Shown here: piece by piece, positions 1 to 9,188 of the stretch
Layout: each line of letters starts with the position of its first letter
Position numbering within the stretch: position 1 is the first letter of the stretch
Origin: Gammaproteobacteria bacterium
Lineage (GTDB): Bacteria > Pseudomonadota > Gammaproteobacteria > Pseudomonadales > Balneatricaceae
DNA length: 64,000 bases
NCBI GenBank assembly: GCA_024230095.1
Contig: JAAERS010000337.1
Coordinates: 1-64,000, forward strand
Direction: 5' to 3'
Notes under the pieces: generated by a model
Seen by the model: only the letters and a program-made list of their open reading frames with translations
Told to the model about the DNA's origin: nothing
Databases searched by the model: none
Program-made: the position numbers and the translations under genes

Positions 1-58
1 CCATGTGTCACACTTAGCTAAAATAATCGGAAATTTGTATATAAATCAAAAGAATGGA

Positions 59-168
59 GGCAGCCTTACCAGCCACATCCCGGCACCCAAACCCACCGCT
101 GTGGCTGCTCCCTTCCGGGTCTGACCAGATTCACGGTTTATTGTTGCGAGAGGACCAATAAGGCTACC
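59..168 (-). ncRNA. ffs: Signal recognition particle RNA, small bacterial 4.5S type
   Basis: Read on the minus strand, the segment holds the universal SRP domain IV loop GACCCGGAAGGGAGCAGCC, the closest thing to an unmistakable RNA signature in the window. The two ends pair (GTAGCCTTA with TAAGGCTGCC), giving the single long hairpin of the 4.5S class, about 110 nt, with no Alu domain. The apical CTCTCGCAAC part matches the E. coli pattern in place. The RNA binds Ffh and targets nascent membrane proteins to FtsY. A T-rich stretch just beyond the 3' end may end transcription. Ends are set by the terminal pairing and could be off by a few bases. Confidence 0.93.
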
Positions 169-297
169 ATAATAACGCTTTGCACGGCTTACAGCGCGCT
201 GCAAATTAGGCGGCAAGTATAGGCAATAGCGCCTTGAATCTCAAGCTGTTTTTATGATTTTTGCTTGGCATATCAAGAGCGAGGGCCAATACCTTTA

Positions 298-1500
298 TCA
301 AAACATTAAAAATTCAATTTGTGACGCCTCGTCGCCACTCGCCCCAATAGGCACAATGGCCAAACCGTCGCCATGCATAGCCGTACTAAGAACACCTGAG
401 TTCTGATTAGTCATGGCTTTCACCTGTAACATACCCTGTGCAGAACCAACAATACGTGCACGCAAATACTCCTGCCGAACAGAAGGCCTGTCAGGTGGAT
501 TGACTAACTGGGCAGGCAGAGGCCGTAATGGTTTATCTGTCACTCCCTGCATAGCCAACAAATAAGGCCTAGCCATAACCAAAAATGTTACTAACACACT
601 GGCTGGATTACCAGGCAAACCAAAGAATGGCGTACCCTGAATATGGCCAAAAGCCAATGGCTTGCCTGGCTTAATAGCTAACTTCCAAAGCGACAGTGCA
701 CCCAGTGCTTCGACACTAGTTTTAACGTAATCTTCTTCACCAACCGATACGCCACCACTGGTTATTACTACATCTGCAGACTTAGCCGCTTGCAGTAAGC
801 CATCCTTGGTAGCCTGAGGATCATCTTCGATAATACCCACATCAACCAGTTCCATATCCAGTTGTGCTAGTAGGCCCGCCAACTGGTAACGATTAGAATT
901 ATAGATTTTGCCGGCACTAAGAGGCTGACCAGGGTCTAACAATTCACTGCCGGTTGAAATCACTGCTACTTTTAAGCGTCGATAAACTTCTACTTCAGCA
1001 ATACCCATAGAAGCTAGCACACCCATGTGCCTAGGCGATATTAGGGTGCCTTTACTTAGTACCTTCTCACCTTGTTCAATGTCTTGACCCGCCCGACGAA
1101 TAAAAGCACCTAAATGGTGCTCTCCAAGGATGCGAATACCACCATCAACAATCTCAGTCTGCTCCTGCATGACAATCAATTCAGCACCTTCTGGCACCTC
1201 AGCACCCGTGAACAAGCGTGCACAAGTGCCTACTGACAAAGCCTTTGGTGCCTGCCCTGCAGCAATACGTTGACTGATAGGAACCACGTCCATTTCAAGG
1301 TCAGACATACGTAACGCATAACCGTCCATGGCACTATTATCTGCCGGAGGCACATCCATAAAGGCTTGTAGGTCTTGCGCTAAAACACGGCCTTGTACGG
1401 CATACAATGGCAAAATTTCCAAACTCAAATCACACTGCACACCTGCCATTATGGCAGCCATCGCTTCAGTAACAGGCATTAAACCAGATTGCTTACTCAT
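298..1500 (-). CDS. moeA: Molybdopterin molybdenumtransferase MoeA
   Basis: This 400-residue protein catalyses insertion of molybdate into adenylylated molybdopterin in the cytoplasm, the last common step of molybdenum cofactor synthesis. Visible family motifs are NSAMDGYA near residue 55, FTGAEVPEGAE near 97, STGSEL near 182, the MoCF_biosynth motif GGVSVGEEDYVK at 249-260, then KPGKPLAFG and GLPGNPASV. Length is normal for MoeA. The ATG at 1500 lies 12 bp after the moaB stop, so the two form an operon. A second MoeA domain occurs in the fused protein at 36436-38211, so the window carries two MoeA copies. This one is the stand-alone form. Confidence 0.96.
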   Translation of the reverse strand: MSKQSGLMPVTEAMAAIMAGVQCDLSLEILPLYAVQGRVLAQDLQAFMDVPPADNSAMDGYALRMSDLEMDVVPISQRIAAGQAPKALSVGTCARLFTGAEVPEGAELIVMQEQTEIVDGGIRILGEHHLGAFIRRAGQDIEQGEKVLSKGTLISPRHMGVLASMGIAEVEVYRRLKVAVISTGSELLDPGQPLSAGKIYNSNRYQLAGLLAQLDMELVDVGIIEDDPQATKDGLLQAAKSADVVITSGGVSVGEEDYVKTSVEALGALSLWKLAIKPGKPLAFGHIQGTPFFGLPGNPASVLVTFLVMARPYLLAMQGVTDKPLRPLPAQLVNPPDRPSVRQEYLRARIVGSAQGMLQVKAMTNQNSGVLSTAMHGDGLAIVPIGASGDEASQIEFLMF

Positions 1501-1512
1501 GTAGCCTTATTC

Positions 1513-2043
1513 TCAGGTTTGCGAATGTTGCTGATAGAAGGTCACCATATCCACAAAGTTACATGGACGGTGGCGATTATCCAGCTGCTCGCGAATAATT
1601 TGATCCCAAGCGGTACGACAAGCTCCCGTAGAGCCAGGCATAACAAAGACCACCGTACGATTAGCAACCCCAGCAACAGCACGGGACTGAATAGTGGAAG
1701 TACCAATTTCCTGGAAGGACAATTGACGAAACAACTCACCGTAACCTTCAATCACTTGGTCAAATAAAGGTAACAACGCATCTGGCGTGGTATCACGGGC
1801 CGTAAAGCCGGTACCGCCAGTCACCAATACGGCATGGACTTCTTGATCAGCAATCCACTGACTTGCAGCAGCACGAATCTGATAAACGTCGTCTTTGACA
1901 ATACTGTGCTGGGCCAAACTATGCCCTGCCTCTTGCAGACGCCCTGCAAGAAAAGCTCCCGACTTATCAGTCTCCATAGTACGGGTATCAGATACCGTTA
2001 GCACAGCAATATTAAGAGGCTTTTGTGGCGCATCTTTGGACAT
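1513..2043 (-). CDS. moaB: Molybdenum cofactor biosynthesis protein MoaB
   Basis: A 176-residue MogA/MoaB-family protein, which binds molybdopterin and is expected to adenylylate it before metal insertion by MoeA. The signature VTGGTGFTARDTTPDAL lies at residues 74-90 and MPGSTGACRTAW near 134. Its length and the C-terminal DMVTFY-type end fit MoaB rather than the longer MogA. The start ATG has an AGGA ribosome site seven bases upstream. It is the first gene of the moaB-moeA pair. No mogA is seen here, so MoaB may do the adenylylation step (inference). Confidence 0.93.
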   Translation of the reverse strand: MSKDAPQKPLNIAVLTVSDTRTMETDKSGAFLAGRLQEAGHSLAQHSIVKDDVYQIRAAASQWIADQEVHAVLVTGGTGFTARDTTPDALLPLFDQVIEGYGELFRQLSFQEIGTSTIQSRAVAGVANRTVVFVMPGSTGACRTAWDQIIREQLDNRHRPCNFVDMVTFYQQHSQT

Positions 2044-2168
2044 AATAATTTCCTAGTTTCACACTTGAATAATGACTGTGCATTGTATGTTGTTTTGTTA
2101 ATTGAAGGTAGATGAAATTTTACAACAATGCGCGCCAAACTGATCAACGTCAACGCTTTGTTATGGAC

Positions 2169-2196
2169 AAAAAAAAGCCAGCTCGAAGCTGGCCTT
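2169..2196 (-). terminator. Rho-independent terminator of the branched-chain-type ABC operon
   Basis: A perfect 7-bp stem GCCAGCT/AGCTGGC with a 3-base loop is followed on the minus strand by eight T. It lies about 95 bp past the last ABC gene (stop at 2289) and before moaB. Confidence 0.88.
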
Positions 2197-2288
2197 TATA
2201 ATCATGCTATGAAGCATCGTATCGACTCAATAAACAGATCGAGTTTATGCCCGTCAATTACACCGTGAAATCCGCTTCGACTATGCCA

Positions 2289-3023
2289 TTAAACGGCCAA
2301 ATATTCTTCACGCAGAGCTTGATTATCCAATACTTCCTGGGCTGTACCGGTAAATACTATTTCGCCCGTATCAATGATGATGGCGTGATCGGCTAGCTTC
2401 AAAGCAGCTACAGCATTTTGCTCGACAATAATGGTAGTAATACCCATCTGCTTCACTTCCTGCAGCATGCGTTCAATTTCTTGTACGATTACTGGCGCCA
2501 AGCCCTCATATGGCTCATCCAACAACAATAGCTTGATATCACGGCACAAGGCGCGTGCCAAAGCTAACATTTGCTGCTCACCGCCTGACAAAGACGATGC
2601 TTCTTGCTTACGACGCTCAGCTAAACGTGGGAAGTGCTTGTAGATTTTCTCTTTATCCCAACCCTTTGGTTCAGCTATTTGTGCCAAAATTAGATTTTCT
2701 TCAACGGTCACGCCTGGAATGATACGACGATCTTCACAGACCAACTGAATACCATTACGGGCTGCCTCATAGGTTTCCATTTCATGCATAGGTAAGCCGC
2801 CCAACCAGACTTCACCACTGGTCAGGGCAGGCTCGTTGGCACGAGCAATAGTGCGTAAGGTCGACGATTTACCCGCACCGTTGCGCCCTAACAGGGCAAC
2901 AATTTCTCCTTCTGGAATATCAAAAGATACCCCTTGCACTACGTAGCTTTCGCCATAATAAGCATTTAAGTCACGGCAGGAGAAGAAAGATTGCACTTCA
3001 TGATTGTTTTCTAATGAACTCAT
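2289..3023 (-). CDS. Branched-chain amino acid-type ABC transporter, ATP-binding subunit (LivF-like)
   Basis: A 244-residue ABC ATPase. Walker A GRNGAGKS is at residues 46-53, the signature LSGGEQ at 145-150, and Walker B LLLLDEP at 165-171. The YEGLAP sequence after Walker B and the short length are typical of LivF/UrtE. I chose the ATG at 3023 because AAGGAGATAATA precedes it. A start ten codons upstream would overlap the previous gene and lacks such a site. It is the last gene of a five-gene importer operon and would pair with the LivG-like ATPase on the inner membrane. LivF and UrtE cannot be separated from sequence alone. Confidence 0.93.
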   Translation of the reverse strand: MSSLENNHEVQSFFSCRDLNAYYGESYVVQGVSFDIPEGEIVALLGRNGAGKSSTLRTIARANEPALTSGEVWLGGLPMHEMETYEAARNGIQLVCEDRRIIPGVTVEENLILAQIAEPKGWDKEKIYKHFPRLAERRKQEASSLSGGEQQMLALARALCRDIKLLLLDEPYEGLAPVIVQEIERMLQEVKQMGITTIIVEQNAVAALKLADHAIIIDTGEIVFTGTAQEVLDNQALREEYLAV

Positions 3024-3033
3024 TATTATCTCC

Positions 3034-3783
3034 TTACACCTGGGCTTCGCCAAGGTAGGCTTCGATTACTTTCGGGTGGCCTTTAATTTCTTCTGGAGAG
3101 CCTTCAGCAATAATTTGACCTTGAGCCAGTACAGAAATTTTCTCAGCTAGGGAAAACACCACATTCATATCGTGTTCCACAATAACCTTGGTAATCCCCT
3201 TCATACCCTGAAGCAACTCGATGGTTTGTTCGGTTTCATGACGCGCCATACCCGCAGTAGGTTCATCTAGGAGTAACAAACGTGGCTTGTGAGCCAAACA
3301 AATAGCCATTTCCAAACGGCGTTTGTCACCACGAGACAAGCTATCTGCGCGCACATGCATCTTATCTTTCAGGCCCAGCTCAGCAATTTGCTCTTCGGCA
3401 AATTCAACCAATGGACGCTGGCGCCCCTCACCTTCAAACATATTCATACGAAAGGAGCCATCACGAGCAGCAAACACAGGAATGGTCACATTTTCCAGCA
3501 CGCTCATCTCTGGAAAGATGGCCGGCGTCTGGAAGACCTTGGCAATACCCAACTGGTTAATATCGTGCGGTTGCACATCTAACAGTGGTTTGCCGTCAAA
3601 CATGACTGAGCCATCATTAGGTTCTAACATACCCGTTAATACATTTAACAGTGTAGATTTGCCGGCACCATTTGGGCCGATCAAAGCATGAGTAGTCCCC
3701 TCTTCGATTTTTAAATTAACATCTTGTAGAGCTTTCAGGCCACCAAAGTTAAGGGAGACCTGATGGATATCTAGAATAGGCAT
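3034..3783 (-). CDS. Branched-chain amino acid-type ABC transporter, ATP-binding subunit (LivG-like)
   Basis: A 249-residue ABC ATPase with Walker A GPNGAGKST at residues 36-44 and Walker B LLLLDEPTAGM near 168. The signature is LSRGD (149-153), not LSGGQ; LivG/UrtD proteins commonly vary at this site. The insert after the Q-loop (residues about 105-125) and the 249-residue length fit the LivG family. AAGGAGAG stands before the ATG. It lies 11 bp after the permease gene and 10 bp before the second ATPase, so all are co-transcribed. Substrate is not determined. Confidence 0.93.
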   Translation of the reverse strand: MPILDIHQVSLNFGGLKALQDVNLKIEEGTTHALIGPNGAGKSTLLNVLTGMLEPNDGSVMFDGKPLLDVQPHDINQLGIAKVFQTPAIFPEMSVLENVTIPVFAARDGSFRMNMFEGEGRQRPLVEFAEEQIAELGLKDKMHVRADSLSRGDKRRLEMAICLAHKPRLLLLDEPTAGMARHETEQTIELLQGMKGITKVIVEHDMNVVFSLAEKISVLAQGQIIAEGSPEEIKGHPKVIEAYLGEAQV

Positions 3784-3794
3784 TTATTCTCTCC

Positions 3795-4757
3795 TTATTT
3801 TTGTGTAAAGCGTGCTTGCAAACGAGACACAGCTTCCATGAAGCCACCTGGCATAAAGATAACCACGACCATAAATATCATACCCAATACCAACAACCAT
3901 TGTTCACCCAAATCAACAGACAAAACGTTTTCGAAATACAACATAAAGGCCGCACCAAGCATGGGGCCAACTAGAGTACCCACTCCACCGATAACGCTCA
4001 TAATGACAATTTCACCTGACTGATGCCAACCAAGGAATTCGTGGCCAACAAAAGGCTCATAGACCACCATCAATGCGCCGGCAAGAGCCGCATAAGCAGC
4101 ACTAATTACAAAAGTTAACAACTTATACTTGCGGGCATTAATACCCGTGTACTCCAAACGAGTCTGGTTACACTTGATAGCGCGCATCATCAAGCCAACA
4201 GGGGAACGCTCGATACGCTTGGCCACATAGAACATCAAAATAGCGACAAAGGTAATGAAGTAAAATACGGCATCACCCTGCATCTTGATACTAAACAGCA
4301 TCGGTGTCGGCATACCTGTCAAACCATTTTCACCACCGGTCCATTGCTGCAGCATCGCCATCGCCATGGAGTGGAACATCTCAGCAAAGGCCAGAGTCAA
4401 TATCGAAAAGTAAATACCTGTGCGCTTCAAGGTCAGCAACCCGATCACGACAGAAACTAACGTTGATACAATCACAGCCACAATAATAGCCGGAATAATG
4501 TTGTCAGAAAAACCTTTCAACATCAGGCCAGTTGTATAGGCTGCGATGCCAAAGAAGGCAGCATGACCAAACGATAGATAGCCGGTGTAACCCAACAGCA
4601 AATCAAAGCCAACCACAAAGATGCAGAACACCATGATTTTAGTATCAAGACCAGAGTAACCACCAATCAGTGGGAACCAGAAAGGCATAGTTAACGCAAT
4701 CAGAGCAAAGATAAATACGGACCTATTACGTTCGAAAAAACCTTGTTGCATTTTCAT
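3795..4757 (-). CDS. Branched-chain amino acid-type ABC transporter, permease (LivM-like)
   Basis: A 320-residue integral membrane protein with about eight to ten hydrophobic segments and the LivM motif GYTGYLSFGHAAFFGIAAY near residue 57. The late GGVGTLVGPMLGAAF stretch is also typical. The ATG overlaps the upstream permease stop by one base (TAATG), which indicates translational coupling. GGAG lies ten bases upstream of this ATG, which favours it over the Met two codons later. It forms the transmembrane channel with the LivH-like subunit. Confidence 0.93.
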   Translation of the reverse strand: MKMQQGFFERNRSVFIFALIALTMPFWFPLIGGYSGLDTKIMVFCIFVVGFDLLLGYTGYLSFGHAAFFGIAAYTTGLMLKGFSDNIIPAIIVAVIVSTLVSVVIGLLTLKRTGIYFSILTLAFAEMFHSMAMAMLQQWTGGENGLTGMPTPMLFSIKMQGDAVFYFITFVAILMFYVAKRIERSPVGLMMRAIKCNQTRLEYTGINARKYKLLTFVISAAYAALAGALMVVYEPFVGHEFLGWHQSGEIVIMSVIGGVGTLVGPMLGAAFMLYFENVLSVDLGEQWLLVLGMIFMVVVIFMPGGFMEAVSRLQARFTQK

Positions 4758-5659
4758 TATTCAAATACTCCCTTTGCACCAAGCAAGCCACGAGGACGAA
4801 CCAACAGAACAATGACGGTAATCAGATAGACAATTATGGTGGAGAGGTTAATATCATGAGCGGTAAAACTCTGTGCCATACCGATGAGCACACCAGCTAA
4901 CACGGCACCGCTCAAAGAGCCCATACCACCAATGACCACCACCAAGAAGGAAGGAACTAATAGATGCATGCCCACTTCTGGCGAAACCTGAGTTACGGGA
5001 CCACCAAATACCCCTGCAACACCGGCAATCAAAGAGCCAAGGCCAAATACAATCATAAATCGACGATTAATATTGACCCCCAAAAATTGCAGCATTTCAG
5101 GGTCACGCATGCCAGCTCGGATCACCAAACCAAAAGTAGTCAAATGCAATAATGCAAATACAGCAGCAACGGTGATAATAGAGACTACTACCAAAATCAA
5201 GCGCCACTTAGGATAAACCACGAAACCTTCCAGGAAAGGGAACCATTCATGCATCATAATGATGCCATTGCCCCAGCTTGGTATAGCAAAAGGAATATTG
5301 TTGGCACCAAAAAACCATTTCAGTACTTCCTGAATCACAATCGCCAGTCCAAATGTAACCAAAATTTGATCAGTATGTGGTCGATTATAAAAATATTGAA
5401 TCAAACCTCTCTCCATAGCGACACCCAATACAAAAAGGATCGCGGGAACGAGAATTAAGGCGAAGCCAAAGCCCATTGCGTCATTGATAGAAACGGCTAG
5501 ATAAATTGCCACCAAATACAGGGCACCGTGGGCGAAGTTTACCACTCCCAAAGTACCGAAAATCAAGGTTAAACCCAGTGCGATAAGCACATAGATCGAC
5601 CCCATCTGTAGGCCGGTGAGCAACATCATAAATAATGCGTTGGTCGACAGGTCAAACAT
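4757..5659 (-). CDS. Branched-chain amino acid-type ABC transporter, permease (LivH-like)
   Basis: A 300-residue permease with the LivH signature GLTLIFGTLGVVNFAHGAL near residue 28 and VIGGMGSLSGAVLAGVLIG near 240. Hydrophobic segments run through its whole length. It is separated from the binding-protein gene by a 186-bp gap with two hairpins, so it is probably made at a lower level than the binding protein. It partners the LivM-like permease immediately downstream. Confidence 0.93.
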   Translation of the reverse strand: MFDLSTNALFMMLLTGLQMGSIYVLIALGLTLIFGTLGVVNFAHGALYLVAIYLAVSINDAMGFGFALILVPAILFVLGVAMERGLIQYFYNRPHTDQILVTFGLAIVIQEVLKWFFGANNIPFAIPSWGNGIIMMHEWFPFLEGFVVYPKWRLILVVVSIITVAAVFALLHLTTFGLVIRAGMRDPEMLQFLGVNINRRFMIVFGLGSLIAGVAGVFGGPVTQVSPEVGMHLLVPSFLVVVIGGMGSLSGAVLAGVLIGMAQSFTAHDINLSTIIVYLITVIVLLVRPRGLLGAKGVFE

Positions 5660-5773
5660 TGCTTGTGCTCCATTTGCTGTTATTACTGAACATGGTTATT
5701 TAAAATTCTAATAGTAAAAACGCCCTTCGGCATTGAACCTCATGGGCATTTTGGGAAACAGTTAAGTTAAAGT

Positions 5774-5824
5774 AAGTGGGTGACCATTCACCCACTTTAG
5801 CAAAAGGCCAAATACATGGCCTTT
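5774..5824 (-). promoter_or_regulatory. Tandem hairpins between binding-protein and permease genes
   Basis: On the minus strand just after the binding-protein stop come two inverted repeats: AAAGGCCA/TGGCCTTT (5803-5824, followed by T-rich sequence) and AAGTGGGTGA/TCACCCACTT (5774-5797, 4-base loop). Such intercistronic stems usually stabilise the binding-protein mRNA end or partly terminate transcription. The role here is inferred from position. Confidence 0.65.
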
Positions 5825-5845
5825 GATCTATCTCACAAGCTCTGA

Positions 5846-7228
5846 TTAAGCAGGCTTGTATGGACCTAGTTCACCAGGGAAGATGCTTGGGTCATAGTTG
5901 GCCGTGGCGCGATCTACTTCCTGTACTACTTCTAAGTAGTCAAAGTCGCTAGAACGAGCAGAAGGAGACTTACCCTTCATCACTAGCATACTCTTAATAC
6001 ACTGGTGGTCAGCACCACGGTATAAGGTAGAGCCGTTACCAGCACCATCAAATTCAAAGTCTTCTAGAGCTTTGATAACCGCTGGTGGATAGAAAGAACC
6101 TGCCATTTCACAAGCGTTGGCATACAGTAGAGTCTGTACGTAACAAGTGTGAGCCGCCTGTGATGGTGGGAAACCGTATTCAGCTACGAAAGCGTCAACG
6201 AAAACTTGAGATCCTGCATCTTGCAGAGCCCAGTTCCAACCAGACGTGCCTAGCACACCGTCGATGTTGGCAGAACCTGCACCCTTAGCCATCAAACGAG
6301 AGTATAGCGGTACAACGATTTCCAAGTTCTTGCCATTCTTCTGCATATCACGCATGCCGAAGTTAACCGCGTTAGTCAACGAGTTAACCATGTTGGCACC
6401 GTAGTGATTCAAAACCAATACGTCGGCATCAGAGTTCATCACCTGTGCTAGGTACTGAGAGAAGTCAGTGGTTTTTAGCGGCGTCATGATATTACCAGCC
6501 GTGCCCCACCCTTCTTTTTCAGTGAACTCCTGCATGGATTGCTGCTGGGTGTGCCCCCAAGAATAGTCCGCAGTCAGGTGGAATGCTCGACGATCCTTAC
6601 CATACTCTTTGCTCAATACTGGAGCCAAAGCCTTACCAGTCATATGCGCATTGAAGAAATGACGGAAACCGTAACGCTGCTTATCTTTACCCGTTGTGTC
6701 ATTAGAGTGGGTCAGACCACACATAAAGATAATACCCAGTTCATTACATAGGTACTGCTGCGCGATGGCGATACCGGAGGAAGAACCACCAGTAACCATA
6801 ATAACCTTATCACGCTCGATCATACGACGAGCTGAGGTACGAGAAGCGTCAGCGTTAGTTTGGGTATCACCCGTAACATAAGCCACCTTCTTACCCAATA
6901 CACCGTTACCAGACAACATGCTTGGCTTCAATGTATCTAGCATGCCACCACCATTATTCAGGTGTTTAACAGCTAGCTTGTATGCGCGCAATTCATCAGC
7001 GCCCTCATCAGCATAAGCGCCAGTTTGAGGCACGTTGAAACCAAATACGACTTCACTACCTTTTACTGGGTAGTTACCAATGGACTCATGTCCATCAGCC
7101 CAAGCATTCTTGGTGAAAAACATTGGCGCAGCGGCGCCTGCAGCGCCGACGGACGAAGCTTTCAATACGTCACGACGGGACCAGCCGGATGCAGATTTGT
7201 TAGACTTATCAGATTTTACATCTGTCAT
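5846..7228 (-). CDS. Tat-exported ABC transporter substrate-binding protein, branched-chain amino acid/urea type
   Basis: A 460-residue periplasmic binding protein of the Peripla_BP_6 kind. It begins with a twin-arginine signal (WSRRDVLKAS, residues 16-25), a hydrophobic alanine-rich core, and a likely AWA|DG cleavage near residue 44. Motifs such as VPQTGAYADEG and VTGGSSSGIAIA place it in the HAAT/urea/amide group. At 460 residues it is longer than typical LivJ (about 370). It is the first gene of the importer operon. Tat export suggests folding before export. The ligand is unknown. Its proximity to amine-demethylation genes allows an amine or amide ligand, but that is inference. Confidence 0.88.
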   Translation of the reverse strand: MTDVKSDKSNKSASGWSRRDVLKASSVGAAGAAAPMFFTKNAWADGHESIGNYPVKGSEVVFGFNVPQTGAYADEGADELRAYKLAVKHLNNGGGMLDTLKPSMLSGNGVLGKKVAYVTGDTQTNADASRTSARRMIERDKVIMVTGGSSSGIAIAQQYLCNELGIIFMCGLTHSNDTTGKDKQRYGFRHFFNAHMTGKALAPVLSKEYGKDRRAFHLTADYSWGHTQQQSMQEFTEKEGWGTAGNIMTPLKTTDFSQYLAQVMNSDADVLVLNHYGANMVNSLTNAVNFGMRDMQKNGKNLEIVVPLYSRLMAKGAGSANIDGVLGTSGWNWALQDAGSQVFVDAFVAEYGFPPSQAAHTCYVQTLLYANACEMAGSFYPPAVIKALEDFEFDGAGNGSTLYRGADHQCIKSMLVMKGKSPSARSSDFDYLEVVQEVDRATANYDPSIFPGELGPYKPA

Positions 7229-7251
7229 GGCAATCTCCTAAAATTGTTGAA

Positions 7252-7291
7252 ACGTTGCTAAAACATCAACCAATTAATGACCTAGCAACGT
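7252..7291 (-). promoter_or_regulatory. Leader inverted repeat upstream of the Tat binding-protein gene
   Basis: Nine-base arms ACGTTGCTA (7252-7260) and TAGCAACGT (7283-7291), 22 bases apart, sit 24-63 bases upstream of the start codon, inside the probable 5' leader. It could be an mRNA hairpin or an operator. No function can be assigned. Confidence 0.4.
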
Positions 7292-7342
7292 AAACACAGT
7301 GTATCTGTATCGTGTAATTAGAAAATTAGACCATAGGATGTG

Positions 7343-7369
7343 ATACCAAGGTATAACATTGGTACCAAG
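7343..7369. promoter_or_regulatory. Paired TACCAAG palindromic sites upstream of ABC operon
   Basis: Two palindromes, ATACCAAGGTAT (7343-7354) and TTGGTACCAA (7359-7368), share the direct repeat TACCAAG at 19-bp spacing. The pair lies about 115-140 bp upstream of the binding-protein start, a position suited to an operator or activator site. Confidence 0.4.
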
Positions 7370-7403
7370 ACGGCATAATTGAAGTTAGCCAGTAATTTTT
7401 TGG

Positions 7404-8414
7404 CTAATTGATATAGCGAGAGATGGCACCTTCTCGTAGTGCGCCAGTAGAAAAATACACCTTATCCAAATCAAAGGCCTGCATCACGCCTTGCATAATA
7501 GCGTAACCAGCCGGCAATACCTCACCGCGATCAGGTCGTAAGTGCTGTAAATGAACCTCATCCAAAGTAGTAAATTGCAAAATTTTTTGTCGCACGGCTT
7601 GCATACTGGCTCGGTCCAAAATACCCAAACCTTGTTCTCTCCTTTCACTCAATGCCGCTAAAGCTTTAATGGTGCCCGAAGAGCCAATACAGACTTGCCA
7701 ACTACAGGCTAGATAATCGTTAAGATGAACTTGTACCGTCGCTTGGGCCTCGGCAATGGCCGCATTTAACGCAACCTCAGTGATTTTTCGAGAAGTAAAA
7801 AAACGTTGGCTATAGGCCACACACCCCATGGCATAGCTATTGAGAAGCTGAGGTTGCCATTGACCGCATACAATTTCGGTACTGCCACCACCAATATCAA
7901 TCACCAACTTGGCCTGCTCTTGCAAGGTCTTTGTTTGCAGTTCCTCAAGTACCCCACGAAATATCAAATCCGCCTCATCCTCACCAGAGACGACTTTAAT
8001 AGGTGTTTGTAAAACCAACTCTGCCTGCTCAATAAAGCGTTGCCGATTATGGGCAACGCGCAGTGTATTCGTGGCAATAACGTGACGGTTTTTTGGAGCC
8101 ACACCTGCCATGCGTTGGGCCATACCCTTGATGCAAGCAAGAGCTCGAACTATGGCTGTTTCTGACAGTTCATTAGCATCATTAAGGCCGGCGCCAAGTT
8201 GCACTTTTTCGCCATAGCGACATACCACTCGATAAGGCTTAGCACGAGTGTCCACGATGGTCACATGAAAACTATTGGAACCCAAGTCCAGTGCGGCAGC
8301 TAGCCACGGTTTGTAAAGTGCTCGTATCAAATGGTTGTCCTTATCATTATTTGCCCCTATTACATCATTCAAAGGGCTACTGACACAAGTATGGCTAAAA
8401 TGTAATAATGACAA
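7404..8414 (-). CDS. Ppx/GppA family phosphatase (exopolyphosphatase or pppGpp phosphohydrolase)
   Basis: A protein of up to 336 residues in the actin-fold Ppx/GppA family, which removes terminal phosphates from polyphosphate or pppGpp. Motifs are ALDLGSNSFHVTI near residue 41, VIDIGGGSTEIV near 167 and GSSGTIKAL near 244. It ends after the two ASKHA lobes and lacks the C-terminal HD-like domain of E. coli Ppx/GppA (about 500 residues). Start choice is uncertain. The TTG at 8414 has AGGAAA upstream. A TTG at 8330 with AAGGA would give the usual short N-terminus. It lies 19 bp after an SDR gene and may share its transcript. Confidence 0.85.
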   Translation of the reverse strand: MSLLHFSHTCVSSPLNDVIGANNDKDNHLIRALYKPWLAAALDLGSNSFHVTIVDTRAKPYRVVCRYGEKVQLGAGLNDANELSETAIVRALACIKGMAQRMAGVAPKNRHVIATNTLRVAHNRQRFIEQAELVLQTPIKVVSGEDEADLIFRGVLEELQTKTLQEQAKLVIDIGGGSTEIVCGQWQPQLLNSYAMGCVAYSQRFFTSRKITEVALNAAIAEAQATVQVHLNDYLACSWQVCIGSSGTIKALAALSERREQGLGILDRASMQAVRQKILQFTTLDEVHLQHLRPDRGEVLPAGYAIMQGVMQAFDLDKVYFSTGALREGAISRYIN

Positions 8415-8433
8415 GGCAAAAATTTCCTACCCA

Positions 8434-9177
8434 TCAAAAAGGTAACGGCAGTTTCGCTGTGCGGCCACCGTCTACCACTAATACCTGGCCCGTAATAAAC
8501 TTGGCCTCCTGCCCCGCCAAGAACACCGCTGCCTGCCCAACGTCCAAAGGCTCTCCCACATGGCCAACTGGATGCATTTGATCAAGTCCTTGCCAGGCGC
8601 CTTTTACATCCTCTTGGGCGTTAATGTAGGCATCACTCAAATCAGACTTGATCCAACCGGGTGCAATCGCATTACAACGGATGCCATAATGGCCTAAATC
8701 CACTGCCATCGCTTGAGTCATGCTATGCACCGCTCCCTTGGTGGCACAATATGCCACGTGATGGGGATTGCTAGCCAAACCTTCTATAGAGCCAATATTC
8801 ACAATGGCGCCTTGACTAGCCTGCAATAGTGGCTGTAATGTTTGGCTAAGAAACACCGGCGTAGTGACATTAAGAGCCAACATGGCATCCCAATCGCTTT
8901 TCTGTAATTGGCCCATACTTTGCTCAAGCATCATACCGGCATTGTTGACCAACACATCCAAACGGCCATAACGTTGTTCAACAAAGGCCAGCAGATCATC
9001 AAATGACTGGCTATGACCTAAGTCTTGCGCTCGGTAGTCAACGTCTGGTTGTCGCAATTCATCTGGTAACGGGGAGCGCTGCACTACCAATACCTGATAA
9101 CCTGCTTGTAAAAATGCTTGGCTAATACCAAGGCCTATGCCACGGCCTCCACCAGTAACTAAAACAACTTTTTTCAT
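8434..9177 (-). CDS. Short-chain dehydrogenase/reductase (SDR), operon with MttB-like gene
   Basis: A 247-residue classical SDR. The NAD(P)-binding TGGGRGIG is at residues 8-15, NNAG at 78-81, and the catalytic set is S130, Y143 and K147 (YCATK). The C-terminal GQVLVVDGG is typical. It follows another SDR by 11 bp in the MttB1 operon. Substrate is unknown. An alcohol or carbonyl intermediate arising from amine demethylation is one possibility, from context only. Confidence 0.9.
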   Translation of the reverse strand: MKKVVLVTGGGRGIGLGISQAFLQAGYQVLVVQRSPLPDELRQPDVDYRAQDLGHSQSFDDLLAFVEQRYGRLDVLVNNAGMMLEQSMGQLQKSDWDAMLALNVTTPVFLSQTLQPLLQASQGAIVNIGSIEGLASNPHHVAYCATKGAVHSMTQAMAVDLGHYGIRCNAIAPGWIKSDLSDAYINAQEDVKGAWQGLDQMHPVGHVGEPLDVGQAAVFLAGQEAKFITGQVLVVDGGRTAKLPLPF

Positions 9178-9188
9178 CTTTTTTTACT

